A program made the position numbers and the translations under genes. Below the pieces are notes generated by a model. That model saw only the letters and a list, made by a program, of their open reading frames with translations. It ran no database searches and was not told the origin of the DNA. Below are positions 42,674 to 53,861 of a stretch of DNA of 64,000 nt, one piece after another (position 1 is the stretch's first letter; each line of letters begins with the position of its first letter). Origin of the DNA: Nemertoderma westbladi (lineage: Eukaryota > Xenacoelomorpha > Nemertodermatida > Nemertodermatidae); assembly GCA_032718475.1 (NCBI GenBank), contig JAUCBJ010001168.1, positions 40,511-104,510 of the forward strand. Reading direction: 5' to 3'.

Positions 42674-45600
42674 GTGTGTTATACAGACGACGGCGAAAGC
42701 CAGACTTCTCAAGGAGAAGATAGTGGGAAAGACACTGAAAGATGTTATTATGTCAATAAAACACCTAAAGATCAGGTAAGTAAATTCAAGTCTCGAACAA
42801 ATGACAGGAGAGAACAGGTAAGAAAAACTCCTCCTACGTCTCCCAAGAGAATTCAGGTGAGAAAGCCCGAAGAAAAGGCAAGTGTACACAATGTGACTCA
42901 GAATAAGGTAAGTAACATCAAACCGAAATGTGCGCTGTGTGACGGGACCCACCATTTGAATAGGTGTGATGAATTTCTAAAGAAATCATTAACTGAGAGG
43001 CGTGAAGTCATGTGGGACAAGCGGTTGTGTTATAACTGCCTCAGACAAGGACATCAACGGCGAACCTGTTACTCAGACATAAGGTGTGCAAAGTGTGGTG
43101 TGAAACATCATATCTTGTTGCACGCTGAATTCGATCGAAATAGTCCTAATCAGGTAAGTGATTCCGAACTACATGTCCAATTCAGTGATGTGAACGACAC
43201 TGATCAATCTGAGATGGAAGGATTCTATACGGACGAGTTCTCCGACGAAAACGAATCCTGTTACATGATAAATACCGCAGTGTATCGAGCACTCACATAT
43301 GAAAAAGATACAGATAGCGACTTCACTCTAACCACTTCTGATCGACAACCATCGTGGAAAGCACCAACTTCCAATGTAGGAATCCGAGAATTTCCTGTAG
43401 TCCAGTTACGGGTCCATGGACCTCAGAATAGCTATATAGTGAACGCCCTCCTGGACTCCGGCAGCACAGGAACATTCATTGATAAAGAACTAGCCGAAGA
43501 CATCTTCGCTGGACAACCTAAGTTCCGAACCAAGCTAAATATGTCAGGCATTATGCAAGTTTGGAAATCTACAGTAACAGCGGACTATTATGTAGGCGCG
43601 TTGTCCACCCCCCAGGACGAACTAGGAGAACATAGCATAAGGTCAGTGAAAATGGTGGCTATAAAGAACTTCGCTACTACTCAAGCAGACCTTTATAATT
43701 GGGACGAGGATGAGAGCATCCAACATCTTAAGATACCTCGATTCCAGACTGATTATCCTGGAGTGCAAATACTCATCGGCCAAAACGCGCACGAGGCGCT
43801 GGAGACATTAGAGAAACGGCCTGCTCAACCGCAGCCACTACAGACCTATGCGGTAAGAACTAGAGTAGGTTGGTACTTTACTGGCCCTTCCCGTAGAACA
43901 CTCAGAGAAAGACTACCACAAGAGCGCGTCTGCCAGGTGAGTGAATGGGAAGATGATACCAGTGAGGGAGACAACTTAACTGAGGGAACTCCATACTCCT
44001 CAGATAACGACGACGTTCACCAGTTTTTTGATGAGGAGAATACCATCGATCTCCTTAAGGAAAACGAGGCTTGGCAAAACCAAGTGAACTTATGTCAACT
44101 TCTCTATCCATCTGAACGAGAAGCTTATAACGACGAGCTAAATGACGTCATTGAGCGTTGTAATGCCAAGACTCGAGATGAACATGCCGTAAGATTCTTT
44201 ACGCAAGAGGCGGTAGAGCCCAATTCCTACGATAAAGCCTTATCGGTGGAGGAGGAAAGGGCCAAGCAGATCCAAGAAACCACTACGCGTTTCCTCAAAG
44301 ATCAAGGTAGGTATGAAGTCGGTCTACCTTTCCGCAAGAGAGAACCGAAGTTCATCAATAATAGGCCCTTGGCGGAAAAAAGAATCGCGCAACTCCATCG
44401 ACGCCTTACGGCTAATTCTTCAGCTAAAGCAATGTATCAAACACAGCTGGAGAAATTTATTAGTAAGGGATACGCGGAGAGAGTACCGGAAGAAACACCT
44501 GTGACTGAAAGAACATATTACTTAACTCACCATTACGTTCCTAAACCCGGTAAGCCACATGAAGTGAGAGTAGTGTTTGATGGCTCCGCTCTTTACATGG
44601 GTCAATCCCTTAACTCTGAATTGTTACCCGGACCCAACTTGCTTCAATCTTTGTTGGGAATTCTTTTAAGATTGAGACAATATTCGATTGCTTTCGCCTC
44701 CGATATAGAAGGCATGTTCTTACAAGTCAAAGTGTTGGATAGGGATCGAGATAGTCTACGATTTCTGTGGTGGCCCGAAGGAGACCTCAACCAGAAACCG
44801 GTGGAGTACTGGATGACCATCCAGGCCTTTGGGATAATCTCAAGCCCTTCCAACGCCTGTTCTGTAGTGCGTACCACTGCAGAGGACAACCGAGAGGCAT
44901 TCTCTAAGGAAGTGATCGACAACATCAAGCGAGACATATACATGGACGACAATCTGAAGTCCCTCCCATCAGTTGAGGAAGCCATTGAGGTCGCTAAAGG
45001 AACGGTAGAGTGCTTAAAAAGAGGTGGGTTCCGATTAACGAAATTCACCAGCAACTCCCGTGAGTTTCTGGAGTCGATCCCTGCGGAAGATCGAGGGGCG
45101 AAAGATCTAGATTTGATCAAAGATGATCTGCCAGAAACCAAGACACTCGGCTTGAAATGGGACACAGAGCGAGATATCCTGTTTTTCCAGCTAAAACAGC
45201 GAGATAATCCAGTTCGAACCAAACGGATTTGCTTAAGTATACTGAGCACTTATTTCGATCCATTGGGATTTATTAGCCCAGTTATATTGATTGCTCGTAG
45301 TTTGGTACAACAAATGTGGCTTGAAAACCACTCATGGGACGATCCACTTAAGGGAGAATTATTAAAGAAGTGGATGAAATGGGAAGATTCTCTGCCGGCT
45401 ATCGAGGATTTTATAATTTCCCGTTCATATTTTGGTCATGTTCTCCCTACGTATTCCTATCAACTCCATGTGTTTGGAGACGCCAGCGATATGGGAATAG
45501 GTATAGTAGCCTATCTAAGAGTGGAAACTCCGGATGGAATCAAAGTCGCCTTGGTTACTTCTAAGGCATTAATCAACAACAAGTTGAAAGTTCCTCGAGC

Positions 45601-47626
45601 GGAGTTAAAAGCGGCTCTATACGCTACAGCCATCGGCCGGAATGTAACAGAACAGATTGACTATCCATTAGAGAAAACTGTCTATTGGACCGACGCTTTA
45701 CTCGTGTTAGAGTATATAACCAATGAAGTCTGTCAGTTCAGCGTCTTCGTTACCAACAGAGTAGCCATCATACTTAGTCGCACGACGATGGACCAATGGA
45801 GACATTGCCCCGGAACGATTAATCCAGCAGACATCGCCTCCCGAGGAGCGACTCCAAAGGAATTGGTAAATACTCCCGAATGGTTAGGTGGACCCGACTT
45901 TCTCTACCGAGAAGAAGAAGAATGGCCTCCCCATCTCACAACAGCAGAGATCAGACAGGCCAAGGGAGCGGAGAAAGTTAAACCCAAAACTCGAGCGAGT
46001 AAATCGAAGTTGTTTAAACCTGCGGTTGATCTATCTGTATTATTTACTTCCGGAGAGGATGCTTTGGATCCGAAACCCACCGCCACGACTAAAGAAGTCT
46101 TGGAAATCCGTGACAAGGATTGGAAATCTGGAATACCAGATATCTCACAAGGACTCTCACCTCTCTTGCAGAGAGCGATACGTCACTACAGTTCCTGGAA
46201 TCGGCTCTGTAAAGCTGTCACCTATTTAAAACGATGTTTTCATCATCGTTACTCCGGGACAAAGACCAATAGTGATGATGCTCCATCAACATCTGCACGA
46301 GTCCATGTTGTTAAAGATCTTCCTAAGTACAAGATATCCGACAGGTTTCTAAAGGAGAAGATCAGTTACCAGGAGCATGATGAAACCAACAAACAGATGC
46401 TGAGACTCCTACAATGCTATGAGGATCCCGATAAGTATTTCCTGTTGTTAAGAAATCCGCAGATGCGCTTAAGGGATCGCTTCTCTAGTACCATGATAGA
46501 TGGGTTAATACGTGTTGGAGGCAGGCTCACCAACGCCCCATTATCCTTTGACACTAAATTTCCCATACTCATTAGAAATCTTGACATACAAATCAAGATG
46601 ATTGTAGATGTTCATAGCAAACTGTACCATGCTGGTAGAGAACGAGTTCTGAGCGAAATTCGAACTCGCTACTATTTTTATAAACCCCGTAGAGCTCTGA
46701 ACCAAGTTCTTAGGAACTGTATACCCTGTAGGAAAGCATTCAGTAGGCCTTTGACACAGCGAGAGGCAGAATTACCTAGGGAAAGAGTAAGCTTCTATGA
46801 ACCACCCTTTACTAATACCGGTGTGGATTTATTTGGCCCTATTGAAGTATATCGTGCCCGGACTATAGTCAAGAGATGGTGTGTCATCTTCGTTTGTATG
46901 ACTTGTAGAGCTATCCATCTCGATATGGTAAACGATCTATCCACCAACAGCTTCGTGTTGAGTTTACGACGACAGATCGCTCGCTTCGGAACCAGTAACA
47001 CGATGAGATCGGATAAGGGAACGAACTTCATTGGCGCCAACAACGAAATTCAAGCTTACGTAAAGGACTGGAACAAAAGACAGGTGGACGATCAGCTAAG
47101 GATAACAGCGTCTAGCTGGACCTTCAACGCCGCCGACGCCCCTTGGTGGGGAGGAAGTTGGGAGAGATTGATTAGGAGCGTGAAGACTGCGTTCCACTTT
47201 ATTGTGCCTTGTCGCGCTTATCTCACCGACGAACTATTGCGGACGTTAATGGAGGAAATCGCCGCTTATCTCAACGAAAGACCGCTTATGCCAGTCTCTT
47301 CAAGTCCTGATTCCCTGGAAGCGCTAACACCCGCGCACTTTCTACTGAAGAAACCCGTAGCCATGCTCCCACGATCGGAGATCACAGACGGAGACGAGTA
47401 CTGCCGTCGAACCTGGCAACTTATGCAGTTGCTATCCCGTCGTTTCGCTGACCATTTCGAGAAACATTACCTGCCCACTCTACAACTTCGAACTAAGTGG
47501 TTTGCGCAGCAAGAAAACGTCAGCGCTGGAGACATGGTGCTTATTGTGGACCCCGATCTCCCACGTAAGCGATGGCAAACAGGACGTATCATCGAGACTC
47601 ATATCTCGAGCGATGGTTTGGTGTGA
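42674..47626 (+). CDS. Element B zinc knuckles, protease, RT, RNase H, integrase
   Basis: A 1650-codon frame, open upstream in the -1 frame to overlap the end of gag. The listed start (42674) is a GTG inside the protein, so this is part of a polyprotein. Zinc knuckles (CALCDGTHH, CYNCLRQGHQRRTC) lie at about residues 87-152. The aspartic protease site LLDSGSTGTFID is at about 261. RT includes VRVVFDGSA, FASDIEGMF and the catalytic YMDD (about 756). RNase H has FGDASDMG (about 934) and the NPADIASRG end (about 1051). Integrase has an HHCC region (about 1313-1354) and the core residues LFGPI Asp (about 1383), RSDKGTNF Asp (about 1446) and SWERLIRS Glu (about 1495). The C-terminus is a DUF5641-type domain. 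An in-frame TGA at 47624-47626 cuts off the last ~66 codons, which continue open to TAA at 47821-47823 and match A's C-terminus. This is the full enzymatic set of a BEL element, slightly damaged. Confidence 0.9.
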   Translation: MCYTDDGESQTSQGEDSGKDTERCYYVNKTPKDQVSKFKSRTNDRREQVRKTPPTSPKRIQVRKPEEKASVHNVTQNKVSNIKPKCALCDGTHHLNRCDEFLKKSLTERREVMWDKRLCYNCLRQGHQRRTCYSDIRCAKCGVKHHILLHAEFDRNSPNQVSDSELHVQFSDVNDTDQSEMEGFYTDEFSDENESCYMINTAVYRALTYEKDTDSDFTLTTSDRQPSWKAPTSNVGIREFPVVQLRVHGPQNSYIVNALLDSGSTGTFIDKELAEDIFAGQPKFRTKLNMSGIMQVWKSTVTADYYVGALSTPQDELGEHSIRSVKMVAIKNFATTQADLYNWDEDESIQHLKIPRFQTDYPGVQILIGQNAHEALETLEKRPAQPQPLQTYAVRTRVGWYFTGPSRRTLRERLPQERVCQVSEWEDDTSEGDNLTEGTPYSSDNDDVHQFFDEENTIDLLKENEAWQNQVNLCQLLYPSEREAYNDELNDVIERCNAKTRDEHAVRFFTQEAVEPNSYDKALSVEEERAKQIQETTTRFLKDQGRYEVGLPFRKREPKFINNRPLAEKRIAQLHRRLTANSSAKAMYQTQLEKFISKGYAERVPEETPVTERTYYLTHHYVPKPGKPHEVRVVFDGSALYMGQSLNSELLPGPNLLQSLLGILLRLRQYSIAFASDIEGMFLQVKVLDRDRDSLRFLWWPEGDLNQKPVEYWMTIQAFGIISSPSNACSVVRTTAEDNREAFSKEVIDNIKRDIYMDDNLKSLPSVEEAIEVAKGTVECLKRGGFRLTKFTSNSREFLESIPAEDRGAKDLDLIKDDLPETKTLGLKWDTERDILFFQLKQRDNPVRTKRICLSILSTYFDPLGFISPVILIARSLVQQMWLENHSWDDPLKGELLKKWMKWEDSLPAIEDFIISRSYFGHVLPTYSYQLHVFGDASDMGIGIVAYLRVETPDGIKVALVTSKALINNKLKVPRAELKAALYATAIGRNVTEQIDYPLEKTVYWTDALLVLEYITNEVCQFSVFVTNRVAIILSRTTMDQWRHCPGTINPADIASRGATPKELVNTPEWLGGPDFLYREEEEWPPHLTTAEIRQAKGAEKVKPKTRASKSKLFKPAVDLSVLFTSGEDALDPKPTATTKEVLEIRDKDWKSGIPDISQGLSPLLQRAIRHYSSWNRLCKAVTYLKRCFHHRYSGTKTNSDDAPSTSARVHVVKDLPKYKISDRFLKEKISYQEHDETNKQMLRLLQCYEDPDKYFLLLRNPQMRLRDRFSSTMIDGLIRVGGRLTNAPLSFDTKFPILIRNLDIQIKMIVDVHSKLYHAGRERVLSEIRTRYYFYKPRRALNQVLRNCIPCRKAFSRPLTQREAELPRERVSFYEPPFTNTGVDLFGPIEVYRARTIVKRWCVIFVCMTCRAIHLDMVNDLSTNSFVLSLRRQIARFGTSNTMRSDKGTNFIGANNEIQAYVKDWNKRQVDDQLRITASSWTFNAADAPWWGGSWERLIRSVKTAFHFIVPCRAYLTDELLRTLMEEIAAYLNERPLMPVSSSPDSLEALTPAHFLLKKPVAMLPRSEITDGDEYCRRTWQLMQLLSRRFADHFEKHYLPTLQLRTKWFAQQENVSAGDMVLIVDPDLPRKRWQTGRIIETHISSDGLV

Positions 47627-47823
47627 TCAGTAGAACTCGTCGTAATGCGGCGTAACTTTAAGAAACCAGGGATAGTCTTTGAGACTCAACAGCTCAATCG
47701 CCCAGTGGGTCGTTTATGTTTACTGGAAAGAGACAGAGAGCTGTCCGGAAACTATGGAAGGCAAGAAACTCTTCCCACGACCACTTCCCTAATCCAACCG
47801 ACATCTAGGGACTCCCCAACTTA
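47627..47823 (+). pseudogene. Displaced C-terminus of element B Pol
   Basis: In-frame continuation of the pol frame after the TGA at 47624. It contains VVMRRNFKKPG and GRLCLLERDRELSGNYGRQ, closely matching the tail of element A's ORF. The stop is most simply a C-to-T change of an Arg codon (CGA to TGA). Readthrough is possible but there is no evidence for it. Confidence 0.75.
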
Positions 47824-49477
47824 ATATTGTTCGGAGTGGGCGTGTGACTCTATTATTTTATATTATTTTATTACTTTTATATTTATGTATGTATTACTAT
47901 GTAATTTTATTATAATCGTTTTATTTAATTTGGTAGAATATTATTTAGCGATTATTGAGTAGAATAGTGCAATATATTCGTGTTTATTGCGTACGCAATT
48001 ACTTATATTATATTTAGTGCGACGGCGAGAAATAATTCTTTTTCTCTTTCCTTACTGTGTCCGTATTATATTATAAATACGTAACTACAGTAAGATGAAA
48101 TGTCCGTACTTATTAAAGTACAATAAAGCCACTACTATATTCAAGTATTATTGGTAGACAGAGTATTAGGAATGCAAAGTTCAGATCCTCGTGTCTCGGC
48201 TAAACCAAGCTCTGGGTAGACCTTGGAAACGACTTGCCTCTTCACACTGACATTGCTTCGTGCGATATTGCTCTCATACCGTATATTAAATAATACATAT
48301 AGTAGCGTGATGTCCCTCTAACAGTAGCGTGAAACGCAAATAAATCTGTTAAACCTTTTGACCATCTGTAATTCTAGTCGATTAAGATATCGCGGCACCC
48401 ACCGATATACTTGAAAGACAAATTCTAGAATCAGTGGTTAACGTCCCCAGACAAGTTCTGGAATAAATCGGTGCCCATCTCAAATATTAATTATTTAATA
48501 TTTGCAAATCTAATAAATCAAAATCTGTAAAATTCAGATCCTTTAACAATTCTAGTCAATTAAGATATCGTAGCATTTACCGATATTCTTAAAAGGACAA
48601 TTTTCATAGAATTAAGGATCTTGTGTCCCCCGACATGTTATAGACTCAAAATATATCCATTTAATTATCAAATAATAAAATTTCAGGGAATAAATTTAAA
48701 TTCATGCCTTTTAATGAATTTAATAAATTGCCATTTTTACGCAATTTATAACATTCCTAAAATTCCATTAATTAATAGATCAAGGGAGCGGAGATTTATC
48801 TTATTATGCGTATGAGTGTGCGAAAGTCTCCCAAACATAGTCAATAGCCGATAAAATTCATAAAGTCATGTATCAAACAGGACATTGACTATTAAAGAAT
48901 TACTATTAAATAACATCCCAGATCTGTATGCATTGGAATTACCCTAATTCTACCGCTAGCTTTGCATAATGTCACCATAGCAACAACCACGCTAGAATTA
49001 GAAATGAGTTAAAAGAACAATAGAAAGCTTGTCCCATTGAATAGCATAGGGAATAAATAGCGCACTGCTAGTATCCAAGGATACATAATAATACAGTGAC
49101 ATTCTGGAAGGCATTGACTAACGGACAAATGGCCCGAGTGTGTGTAATTTGTGACAAGTTGTGTGTGTGGTATTTGTGAGTTTATAGGCGAATGTTACTA
49201 CTAAGGTGTGTTTACAGTAGCTAGTCGCAATCGTGAAAGTAACCTAACTCTCCAAGGAAAACCTGAAGTACATCTAAGCCTTTGGGACGGACAGTGGAGT
49301 GACTTGTGCCGGTTGTCGTTGTCGTTGTGCGGCTACGTCGTTGGCGAAAGTACAGCGGCGACGACACATCGGCGCTGAGGATCTCGCACTGTCCGGGGGC
49401 TAATTGGGGTAGGCAGCGACGCTCGCTAGCCTAAATATAAACTCCTTATAATATGGATAAACTCATATATAGCAGAT
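47824..49477 (+). other. Element B spacer before the 3' ORF
   Basis: Conserved with 27556-29181 of A, including AATAAA at 48122-48127 and 48339-48344 and the ~160-base imperfect direct repeat. No ORF of substance. Confidence 0.55.
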
Positions 49478-50833
49478 ATGACGGAGTGGATAGAAGATGG
49501 TCTTGGTATCGGGAGCGATATACTCTACTTTTACAAGCGTTTGTTGATAGCTTAATACGCGGCGACATTAGTCCAACTGCTGCGGAGGACGATGGTCGTT
49601 ATATCGAACCGACAATGTCCCAAGTGCAGCTCTCGCGAGAGTTGGACTATAGAAAATTCGCTGCTCGATATACGCAGCGTAATGGTACGTATATGGGCTT
49701 CTTAACTACTGGTCATTCTATCGATTTACACGATACGGACAATGTCGACACCAAAAGGGAAATGGTACGATTGAAATATCCTACCCAGCGGAGTCGGAAC
49801 CATAAACTGAAATTCGAATGCGAAAATTCTATTCGAAATCGACTCGAAAGAAAAGACACTAAAGAAACAAATGGACGCGGTAACTCCAACGTATATTTGG
49901 AATTCTTGATAGAAGCATTGTAACAACAAATAAATATCACCCGCGTTTCCCCTACCAGACGTGCGTCTTTGGTATTATTACGATAAATGCCCTAGACCCA
50001 GCCAATAAACGGAAAGACATAAACATCCATGGAAACGTTGTTTTAAACACAGTTGTACTCGTTATATTTACTGGAGTTTCGAGCGAAACTTGTTTGACGT
50101 ATCACCTATGCTCACTCGGCTCGAACGATCCTGGAGTAAACCTATGATCAGAGTCCCGGAATACTCGGTCGAACCTCCTCATTCCTTAGTTGGACCTCAG
50201 ACCTGCGATCCTGGTGGTGTCGCGGATCCTCGCGGACTGTATTCACTGTTCAAAGATCTAGTGCTACCCTAACAATTAATCGGTAACACTCCGACAGTGA
50301 TTTCTAGCTAGCCGCCCATCTTACCTAGCCGGATTGTGACGCGGACACCTAATATCACTATCCAACCGTATGGTCGTTCCCGTTTAACGCGATACAACCC
50401 CTCATCAAGGTGAAGGAGAGCGTTGTACGAAACGAGTTAAACGCTATTCTATGAAGATCAAAAAAGAAACCTGCGTTTGTTCAGATAAACGTAAGTTATA
50501 ACAGTAAGTCCAATCGATAAACGAATTGGCCTTATCTCAATTCGATTGAGAAATCCAGAATCTCTAAGAAGTTATCGAACTTGGACGATCCTATTCTCTG
50601 CGAGAGTTTTTGGATGAACGTATCCAGCTACGAGCGGAGGAAAATCAGCTCGAGGAGAAGCATATCGAAACGGCAGATACCTCGACCATAATCCTACACC
50701 TTCTGATGCAATCATATTGCACCCTTCACCCAGGAGTTATAGCCCTCCTTGTAAAGTGGCTCGCCCCAAAGAGAAAAAGACTCTTGCTAGCTTTAAAAAA
50801 CTGCGTAAACGCCATCTGCGCAAGAAAGACTAA
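49478..50833 (+). pseudogene. Element B degraded 3' accessory ORF, divergent middle
   Basis: The ATG equivalent to A's start is at 49478. A missing base near 49510 shifts the frame, after which the open frame (in phase with 49453, ending 49923) encodes the conserved N-terminal block (LLQAFVDSLIRG, EDDGRYIEP, ELDYRK, DLHDTD). It continues past the site of A's first stop as REMVRLKYPTQRSRN. From about 49870 to 50685 the sequence does not resemble A and is full of stops; no zinc knuckles were found. Homology to A resumes at the CGACCATAATCC boundary (about 50686) and runs to the basic C-terminus and stop (50831-50833). This is a broken, possibly recombinant version of the accessory gene. Confidence 0.55.
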
Positions 50834-50911
50834 CTGTTTAGAGTATTCTCGTATTTTAGAAACTGTGATTTTGTATATTTTATAGACTTAAATCCCATTT
50901 TCTGGGAGTGG

Positions 50912-52109
50912 TGTAAAAGCTTTTGTGGGATAACTGATTCGTTTGCTTTGCTAACCAGTTCCCCCCAAGGCGCTGGAATGCTCTAAAAGGGATCTCTAGC
51001 TCGAATAGTGCAAGCTACCGGCTGATTGGCTGATTTGCTGTACGAAGGGATCTGGGCTATGTTCGATCGTCCAACCAGCTTGGGAAGGTTGCCCCATAGC
51101 CCTGCTTTCTGTATCTGCCAATAGGATTTGAGTTGGTTTTGATTTTGACCAATCACAGATCTACTGAACTGAATTTCCTATCTGTATGCTCATTCTCTGT
51201 AGTGAGTGAGATCTTTGTAGAATAAGGGTAGCTGGTATTCTTATAGTTATTCTTATCAGTGTTCAGTGTTATGTTTTTGCCCAGAGCCTAAGAACCGGCT
51301 TTTGGAATATTTGTGCTTTTCTGTTTTAGCCTAACACTAGTAGGCTTAATTATAAGGACATATATCCGTTATCACTGCAAAACTCAACTAAACATAACAT
51401 ACCATACCTAATCAAACAACCTGTGCATACTTTTATATTGTTATACTGCTATTTACTGTCAGTTCTTCATAATATGGTTGATGAATTATTATATTTGGAA
51501 TAACGATAAATAACCCCGAAAACCCAATATTCTTGATATACCGAAGGTAAGAGAGAAAGGTTACATATAACGATTGTGACTTATGTTAAAGTGGTTTGAA
51601 GTGAATCTAATGTTATTTGATAGACCCTACATGATTCGGTCCGTGTTCCTTTTATATGTGACTAAAATCAGTGAAGATCGGCAGATCAGTGTGCAGTATT
51701 GTGCAGCATTGTGTATGAGTGATACTGATAACGAAGCATTTCCTAAAGAATGCGCCATATATGTGAATTATAACTAAGCCATATCGTTGTGAGTAGTTTA
51801 AGTCATAACTCTGTTTATATAGATAGAGCGCCACGTCCTAAAGGAACTGTTAATATTTCCCGAAGGTGAATAATATTGTCAGAGATTATATAATACTGTC
51901 AGTCGAATAATACATTAGGCTTACATAGCAATAAGATTAAGCCGTCGAACCCAATCTCCCGGGTATATCCAGCGGGTGAATGATCGCGCACAGATTGGTT
52001 TCGACTAGTGTAGTGAATCAAATACTTGTCATAGGCTAAAGGTGATTTATTATCTAAAAGACATCCTAATTTGGCGGGTTAAACTGCCAAAGGTCTGAAA
52101 GCGCGAACA
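50912..52109 (+). repeat. Element B 3' LTR (1198 bp)
   Basis: Begins TGTAAAAGC after GGGAGTGG and ends GCGCGAACA, with clear but diverged similarity to the LTR of A across its length. The right flank is a piece of the RTE-like LINE. Confidence 0.88.
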
Positions 52110-52320
52110 GATTTAATAGAATTCTATTGTATAGCTTTGCAGCAATCGGGATCAATGAGATTCCCCGAAAAGAACCATAGAGTGTTAGGTTGCCTTTCTT
52201 GGGAACTGGCACCAACTTATTTGTTTTCATTTCTTGTGGGACTCTTGTTGTTCGGTACATGTCTACTATGATGGGATAGATGAGCTTTAAACACTCAGGT
52301 ATTTTGAAGACCTCAGGGGG
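52110..52320 (-). pseudogene. 211-bp RTE-like LINE remnant between elements B and D
   Basis: Aligns without gaps to 6954-7164 of the RTE-like copy, on the same strand, with few differences. It encodes PEVFKIPECLKLIYPIIVDM and VPVPKKGNLTLYGSFRGISL. It is the surviving stretch of a LINE copy into which both B (left) and D (right) inserted. Confidence 0.9.
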
Positions 52321-53861
52321 TGTAGAATTCGTAGGAACCAAATAATATCCAACGAATCTTCGATCCACAATCTTAGTATAAACTAAAATTGCGATCTCAA
52401 ATTCCTCCAGCAAAATATATAATTTATTTCGAAATAAAATCCCCCGCCAGGGAAAACTAATTATCGATCGCAAGCAAAGGAAAAACGCTGGTCCAGGACT
52501 TCAATGTAATAGCACCTGTTACTATCACCTTTATAATTTACAGTAAGTGTAGATGCGAAATATCTATTTCATAAGCCGAAAAATCCTGACTACAGATTGT
52601 TACCGCATTAAAATATAAACCTAAATTTAAAATAGGCCAGAAATGTTTGAGACTCACCAGGATTCCATCCCTCCTTAGAAAACCGATTTTACAGTTCTAG
52701 AATGAATGATCTGTACTGTAACTACACTCTCGTTCTAGAATAGTACAAATTATCTAAGTATAATTTTCTTATCTATAGGTTATGCCCAATGGCTAAACTT
52801 GGCACATATTTCAAATATCCCGTAGTTTTCTAAATGGACCAATGAAGGATGATACCTAACTAACCCAAAACATTTGCCCCGAAAACGTACACAAGCAAGA
52901 CCTATTTTTACTCGCGTATCCCCCCAATTTAGCTTAATCTCCGATTGACTTGCGGTATATAATTTATTTACAAACAAGTCAGGTTCAAAACGGGAAATAC
53001 AACTAAATTTATTCATTCCTTCCCAATTTATTATACTGTTACCTATGAAGCAGTACTATATCTTTAGGACGTATTGAAACCCATTTAGCCCCCCAAAACC
53101 GATCTGTTAGCCCAAAATAAGCCCCATACTTCCCTTGACTATTTCCAATGTGCGTTGAGGCGTCTCATCCCTTCGCCAAATTACCCTATACGCCCCAACA
53201 TGGCCGCTGTAAGCTGTAGCGTTTCCAAAACATTAATCCATTTAAACATTTAAACCGACTTTCAAATATAATATAATTTAGGACATATTATTATTACAAG
53301 GACAATTTCTATACTAATATACGCAAAACATATTGCTCAAAATCAAAACTAATATAAAATGACAAGAAATTAACTAAGGAAGAATCAAACTAGAATTGAG
53401 TTGAGATAATAATGGGATTTGGGCCCCAAAACTAATATATAAACTCACAATTTCTATTGAGCTGAGGTTAGCTGCAATGTATTACTACGGGTAATGCTTA
53501 GAGGACATTGCTGCTCGCTCCTCATTGGGCCAGCACACAGAAAACGCTCCACTCATATGGCGTGGTTTATATAACAGCTGCCAGGCCTAAAGCCATTAAC
53601 AGGTAGTTGTCAACTTCTATTTAAAATACTAATAAAGGTACTCTAAATTTAATGTAGATTACTTAGCAACCCTTAACAACAATAACTTTACTTGCAAATA
53701 GAAATAACTGGTTGATTCACCGCAATGATATGCAAAAATGGACCATAATAACTAAATCATCTATCTAAAATACAAAATATAAGTTTAATTTATATTTCAA
53801 AAACTTGTTTATTAATATAGATATTAAAAAATTTGAAATTTAGTAGCCATAGCATTTTATA
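52321..53861 (-). repeat. Presumed 3' LTR of element D (about 1541 bp)
   Basis: On the minus strand it would start TATAAAATGC right after AGGAGCGG (compare GGGAGCGG|TGTAAAAGC in A) and end GAATTCTACA at the LINE junction. TATATAAA on the minus strand at 53573-53566 suits a promoter. The first two bases are TA instead of the usual TG. The second LTR lies outside the window, so the limits are inferred. Confidence 0.6.
53566..53573 (-). promoter_or_regulatory. TATA box in element D LTR
   Basis: TATATAAA read on the minus strand, about 290 bases into the presumed LTR. Confidence 0.4.

Larger units (their letters stand above)
37085..52109 (+). mobile_element. Element B: BEL/Pao retrotransposon, sister of A, 5' LTR truncated
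   Basis: About 15 kb. The 5' LTR keeps only its last 318 bases (37085-37402), which differ from the matching part of the 3' LTR (51792-52109) at one position, so the copy is young and the loss of the LTR's 5' ~880 bases is recent. Internal order: leader, gag, protease-RT-RNase H-integrase, spacer, degraded 3' ORF, GGGAGTGG, 3' LTR. It provides the reference for what element A has lost. Without the promoter part of the 5' LTR it is probably not transcribed as a full element. Confidence 0.9.

Noticed and set aside
50090-50885. Small ORFs in the element B 3' region as separate genes
   Set aside because: They are broken frames of the degraded accessory ORF or of its replaced middle; one reads the wrong frame of the conserved tail.
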